64,000 nt of DNA from Actinomycetota bacterium (lineage in GTDB: Bacteria > Actinomycetota > Actinomycetes > S36-B12 > FW305-bin1), in the NCBI GenBank assembly GCA_004297305.1, contig SCTR01000008.1:92923-156922 (forward strand), written 5' to 3'. Every line of letters begins with the position of its first letter. The first letter of the stretch is position 1. This document shows, in pieces, positions 62,992 through 64,000 of this stretch. The notes under the pieces are model-generated. The model worked only from the letters and a program-made list of their open reading frames with translations, was not told where the DNA came from and made no database searches. Position numbers and translations under genes: made by a program.

Positions 62992-63402
62992 TTAGCTACA
63001 TTGACCGTCGGATGCTGAGCGATGCGCTCGAACGAACACATTTGCCGGTGGTCCTATGAAAATCTCGCGACGAAGTCCTCGGAGAAGCCTTCTCTCCACC
63101 TTAATTCGTCCCTGGGCGACGGCTGTCGCCAGCCGCGCAAGTATGTGCTGATGGGTGGGATAGTGAAGTTCTTGGAGCTCGGTCTCATATCCTTCAGTCG
63201 AAATCGAGTAGTAGAGGGTTTCCTGATCTTCGACCCATACTCGCATGGCTGCCGAGTCTGGACCGTGAACCTCGATGCCAGGCACGGTCGGCTGTACGCC
63301 AGCGCCCAAGCCAGCCAGCTCGACTGAGCACGCGATCACGCCCCCGGGCTGACGACTCAACAACTCGACCAGACGTCGTTGGACGGCGTCGACGTCGTCC
63401 AT
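62992..63402 (-). CDS. Candidate immunity protein for the RHS toxin
   Basis: A 136-residue protein: DDVDAVQRRLVELLSRQPGGVIACSVELAGLG, MRVWVEDQETLYYSISTEGYETELQELHYPTHQHILARLATAVAQGRIKVERR. Unknown family. Its ATG at 63402 forms a TGATG junction with the stop that the RHS frame would have after correcting one frameshift, so it is the next gene in a toxin operon. Immunity function is inferred from position and size. Confidence 0.65.
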   Translation of the reverse strand: MDDVDAVQRRLVELLSRQPGGVIACSVELAGLGAGVQPTVPGIEVHGPDSAAMRVWVEDQETLYYSISTEGYETELQELHYPTHQHILARLATAVAQGRIKVERRLLRGLRREIFIGPPANVFVRAHRSASDGQCS

Positions 63403-64000
63403 CACCACCACATCCAATCGATATGATTCGAAGACTTCCTATTTCCTGGTGACGACCAGCTTGTTCTGAAGACGTTTGTTCCGTTTTCTCTGGTCCCTTC
63501 CAACCCCAACCAGTTCGAAGGCGACCCTGGTTCATCGACCCTTGGATGCCTGAGGTGTATTTTCGTCCAAAGAGTTGCGATTGGTGCCCCATGTATCTGC
63601 TGCTGTACAGCGATCGTCCCCCAAGTGCGCCCAGTCCGTAGCGTCCCAAACCTCCGACCGCTCCGAACCCCGTCGCCGTGGCTGCACCGCCCCAGCTCCA
63701 GGATGAGGTCCCAGCATTGTGGGCTGCGTAGTAGCCGAGGCCTGCGGCCGCGCCGACCGCGACACCACAGACCACGCTAGCGCCACATGCGATCGCGCCG
63801 ACGACGCCGGCAGCGACTGCCGTCACGGCAAGGGCTGTGCGGCACCAGTCGCAATCGAACCATTGGCCGTTGAGGTCGTTCATGGTGATGGGGTTGACCG
63901 GGTAGGTGTAGGTGTTGGCGTTGCCGCCGTGGACGGGGTCGGTGGATTGGAATCGGCCGGTGGTCGGGTTGTAGAGGCGGGCGCCCATGAGGGTGAGTCC
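63402..64000 (-). pseudogene. RHS-repeat polymorphic toxin, C-terminal part (frameshifted tip, runs off the window)
   Basis: From the right edge the frame reads LMGARLYNPTTGRFQSTDPVHGGNANTYTYPVNPITMNDLNG, the RHS core-associated hallmark (ARLYNPTTGRF...DP...N.Y.Y..NP). A Gly/Ala-rich hydrophobic region and a toxin tip follow (QLFGRKYTSGIQGSMNQGRLRTGWGWKGPE). The frame then runs wrongly past 63402 to 63194; shifting by one base in the A-run at about 63482-63487 gives ENGTNVFRTSWSSPGNRK and a stop at 63402, typical of relatives. Either a real mutation or a sequencing error. Secreted or surface contact toxin, target unknown. Confidence 0.75.

Overview
The window is high-GC DNA from an actinomycete. 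Evidence: GTG starts are common; there is an F420-type luciferase-like oxidoreductase and an F420:NADPH reductase; a polyphosphate-type glucokinase; and two glutamine synthetases with GlnE. The gene order lipB-lipA-(DUF4191)-(RDD)-glnA1 // glnE-glnA2 ... panB follows the order I recall from mycobacteria (dlaT-lipB-lipA-Rv2219-Rv2219A-glnA1-glnE-glnA2-panB). I cannot name the genus. No rRNA, tRNA or CRISPR array was recognised.

Layout. 0-10.7 kb is mostly chromosomal housekeeping: truncated LLM oxidoreductase, MarR regulator, ppgK, a 53-aa SPOR-like protein, acyl-CoA thioesterase II, a Lys/Ala-rich histone-H1-like protein, a SIS-like protein, F420:NADPH oxidoreductase, panB, a drug-efflux MFS/TetR pair with an obvious palindromic operator, and nadE. 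10.9-15.5 kb holds glnA2-glnE. 15.5-22.1 kb holds two MFS exporters, a CDGSH / glycosyltransferase / haem-oxygenase-like iron enzyme cluster, a GlsB-type membrane protein and a hemerythrin. A degenerate repeat array with a period of roughly 35 bp (22.15-22.4 kb) lies before a secreted Ig-like protein.

24.25-46.87 kb is a composite accessory island, built of intact and decayed defence, toxin-antitoxin and mobile genes: AbiEi/AbiEii, an Rmf/CrpP-like small protein, a DUF4143-type AAA ATPase, a dead TrwC/MOBF relaxase, a 1256-aa STAND-type NTPase resembling Avs (AVAST) proteins, a type I restriction operon hsdM-hsdS-(NucS-like nuclease)-hsdR, higA with a truncated higB, an AbrB/PIN pair, a Fic protein, an IS3-family remnant, a DUF4209-like protein, and an excisionase-like HTH with a broken PLD/SNF2 helicase. 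The 3' end and terminator of glnA1 are duplicated at 43.19 and 46.87 kb, so this tip looks like a site-specific integration target. The whole island sits between glnE and glnA1, which are neighbours in related genomes.

46.9-62.0 kb returns to core metabolism: glnA1, RDD protein, DUF4191 protein, lipA, lipB, peptidase E-like protein, a kinase-like membrane protein, a TIGR01777 epimerase, sucB (2-oxoacid dehydrogenase E2), lpdA (E3) and pepA. LipB and LipA make the lipoyl cofactor that SucB carries and LpdA reoxidises, so this block is functionally coherent. 62-64 kb is less GC-rich, with small unknown genes and the C-terminus of an RHS polymorphic toxin followed by a translationally coupled candidate immunity gene. 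The RHS tip appears frameshifted.
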